A DNA stretch of 6,938 nucleotides from Mycobacterium sp. (lineage in GTDB: Bacteria; Actinomycetota; Actinomycetes; Mycobacteriales; Mycobacteriaceae). Shown here piece after piece: positions 6,087-6,938 of this stretch. The stretch is taken from positions 1 to 6,938 of the forward strand of contig JAHFVB010000273.1 in the NCBI GenBank assembly GCA_023264755.1, read 5' to 3'. The position numbers were made by a program, and so were the translations under genes. A model generated the notes under the pieces. That model saw only the letters and a program-made list of their open reading frames with translations. It was not told where the DNA came from and made no database searches. Position 1 is the stretch's first letter. Every line of letters starts with the position of its first letter.

Positions 6087-6938
6087 TCAAAACATCGACC
6101 TGACCTTGGCGAGCACTCCGTCGACCGTGGGATATCCGGACAGCGACTTAGAGAACGGCACCGGAGTGTAGGCGGCGCCGAGTCGAAGCACGGGCGCCAA
6201 CAGCTCGTTGAACAGGCGCTCGTTGAGCCGGGCGGCGATCTCGGCGCCCGGACCGACGAATTCGGTGGCCTCGTGGACGACGACCGCACGCCGGGTGCGC
6301 TCCACCGAGGCCAGCAACGTCGGGAAGTCCAGCGGGACCAGGGTGCGCAAGTCGATGACCTCGGCCTCGATGCCGCTCGCCGCCAATTCTTCGGCCGCCT
6401 TCAGGCACACGTCGACCTGGGTGCCGTAGGTGATGAGGGTGACGTCGTCGCCACTGCGCAGGGTGCGGGCCTTGCCGAGCGGCACTCGATGCATGCCGAC
6501 CGGGACCTCCTCCTTGCCGCTGTAGAGCAGGCCGGAATGTTGAATCAGCAGCGTCGGATCGGGCGACTCCAGCGCCGTGGTCAGCAGTCCCTTGGCGTCG
6601 GCGGGGCTGGCCGGGTACAGCACGTTGATGCCGGGAGTGTGCATGAACCACGCCTCCAGGGACTGGGCGTGTTGCGCGCCGAAGTGGCTGCTACCGATGG
6701 TCGTCGTCACCAAGACGGGGGTCGGCGTCGCGCCTCCGGTCATGTATCGAAACTTCGCGGCGTGGTTGAGCAGCTGATCCATCGCCAGGGTGATGAAGTC
6801 GAAGAACATGATCTCGGCGACGGGACGGTAGCCGCCGAGGGCCAGCCCCACGGCGGCGCCGGCGATCGCCTGCTCGGAGATCGGCGTGGAGCGCACCCGC
6901 TGCTCACCGAACTTGGTCGACAGGCCCTTGCTGGTCTT
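6087..6938 (-). CDS. 2-oxoacid dehydrogenase E1 component beta subunit, transketolase-like (5' end beyond window)
   Basis: The frame is open from the right edge (codon 6938-6936) to the TGA at 6089-6087, giving 283 residues; about 40-60 N-terminal residues are missing against the usual 325-340. It begins KTSKGLSTKFGEQRV, the end of the first part of the pyrimidine-binding domain. Fragment residue Glu22 in TPISEQ corresponds to the conserved glutamate that activates the thiamine diphosphate cofactor in the E1 alpha partner. GSSHFGAQHAQSLEAWFMHTPG (82-103) carries the conserved His90, and the C-terminal transketolase domain (about 155-275) has EVIDLRTLVPLDFPTL and VVVHEATEFVGPGAEI. Such subunits work with E1 alpha in pyruvate, branched-chain 2-oxoacid or acetoin dehydrogenases; the alpha gene would be expected just upstream, off the right edge. 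Usual FxE before the LLY turn is replaced by LIQHSGLLY, so substrate class is uncertain. A GTG at 6896 lies inside conserved sequence and is not the start. It is the first gene visible in its block, before the Rieske gene. Confidence 0.93.
   Translation of the reverse strand, partial: KTSKGLSTKFGEQRVRSTPISEQAIAGAAVGLALGGYRPVAEIMFFDFITLAMDQLLNHAAKFRYMTGGATPTPVLVTTTIGSSHFGAQHAQSLEAWFMHTPGINVLYPASPADAKGLLTTALESPDPTLLIQHSGLLYSGKEEVPVGMHRVPLGKARTLRSGDDVTLITYGTQVDVCLKAAEELAASGIEAEVIDLRTLVPLDFPTLLASVERTRRAVVVHEATEFVGPGAEIAARLNERLFNELLAPVLRLGAAYTPVPFSKSLSGYPTVDGVLAKVRSMF

Overview
The window is GC-rich, gene-dense DNA with tightly packed genes, strong AGGAGG-type ribosome binding sites and several ATGA/TTGA/GTGA overlaps. 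Protein content suggests a mycobacterium (Mycolicibacterium-like) or a close relative such as Rhodococcus or Nocardia; this is inference from family resemblance, not a database match. All genes look intact and chromosomal. I see no tRNA, rRNA, insertion sequence, CRISPR array or phage gene.

There are three transcription blocks. Block A (minus strand, 2403 down to 1, continuing off the left edge) encodes a DUF35 zinc-ribbon/OB-fold protein, an SCP-x-type thiolase and an alpha-methylacyl-CoA racemase-like protein, with junctions of 1 bp and an ATGA overlap. Block B (plus strand, 2536 to 4392) encodes a double-hotdog MaoC enoyl-CoA hydratase, an NTF2/SnoaL-like protein and a limonene-epoxide-hydrolase-like protein. 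Blocks A and B diverge from a 132-bp intergenic region holding a conspicuous AT-rich patch with nested palindromes, the best candidate for a shared operator and promoters. Block C (minus strand, entering from the right edge and ending at 4438) encodes the beta subunit of a 2-oxoacid dehydrogenase E1 (5' end missing), a Rieske ring-hydroxylating oxygenase alpha subunit, and a 72-residue protein of unknown function started by a GTG that overlaps the Rieske stop. Blocks B and C converge with 45 bp between them.

Read together, racemase, enoyl-CoA hydratase and thiolase/DUF35 are the enzymes expected for beta-oxidation of an alpha-methyl-branched acyl-CoA, such as a sterol or isoprenoid side chain. 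The Rieske oxygenase, the epoxide-hydrolase fold protein and the SnoaL-like protein suggest oxidative attack on a ring or alkene. The E1 beta subunit points to oxidative decarboxylation of a 2-oxoacid or an acyloin-type cleavage. The likely picture is a catabolic cluster for a cyclic, branched lipid-like compound (steroid or terpenoid); the actual substrate cannot be read from the sequence. The least described pieces are the 72-residue Rieske-coupled protein, the adjacent pair of NTF2-fold genes and the palindromic divergent control region.
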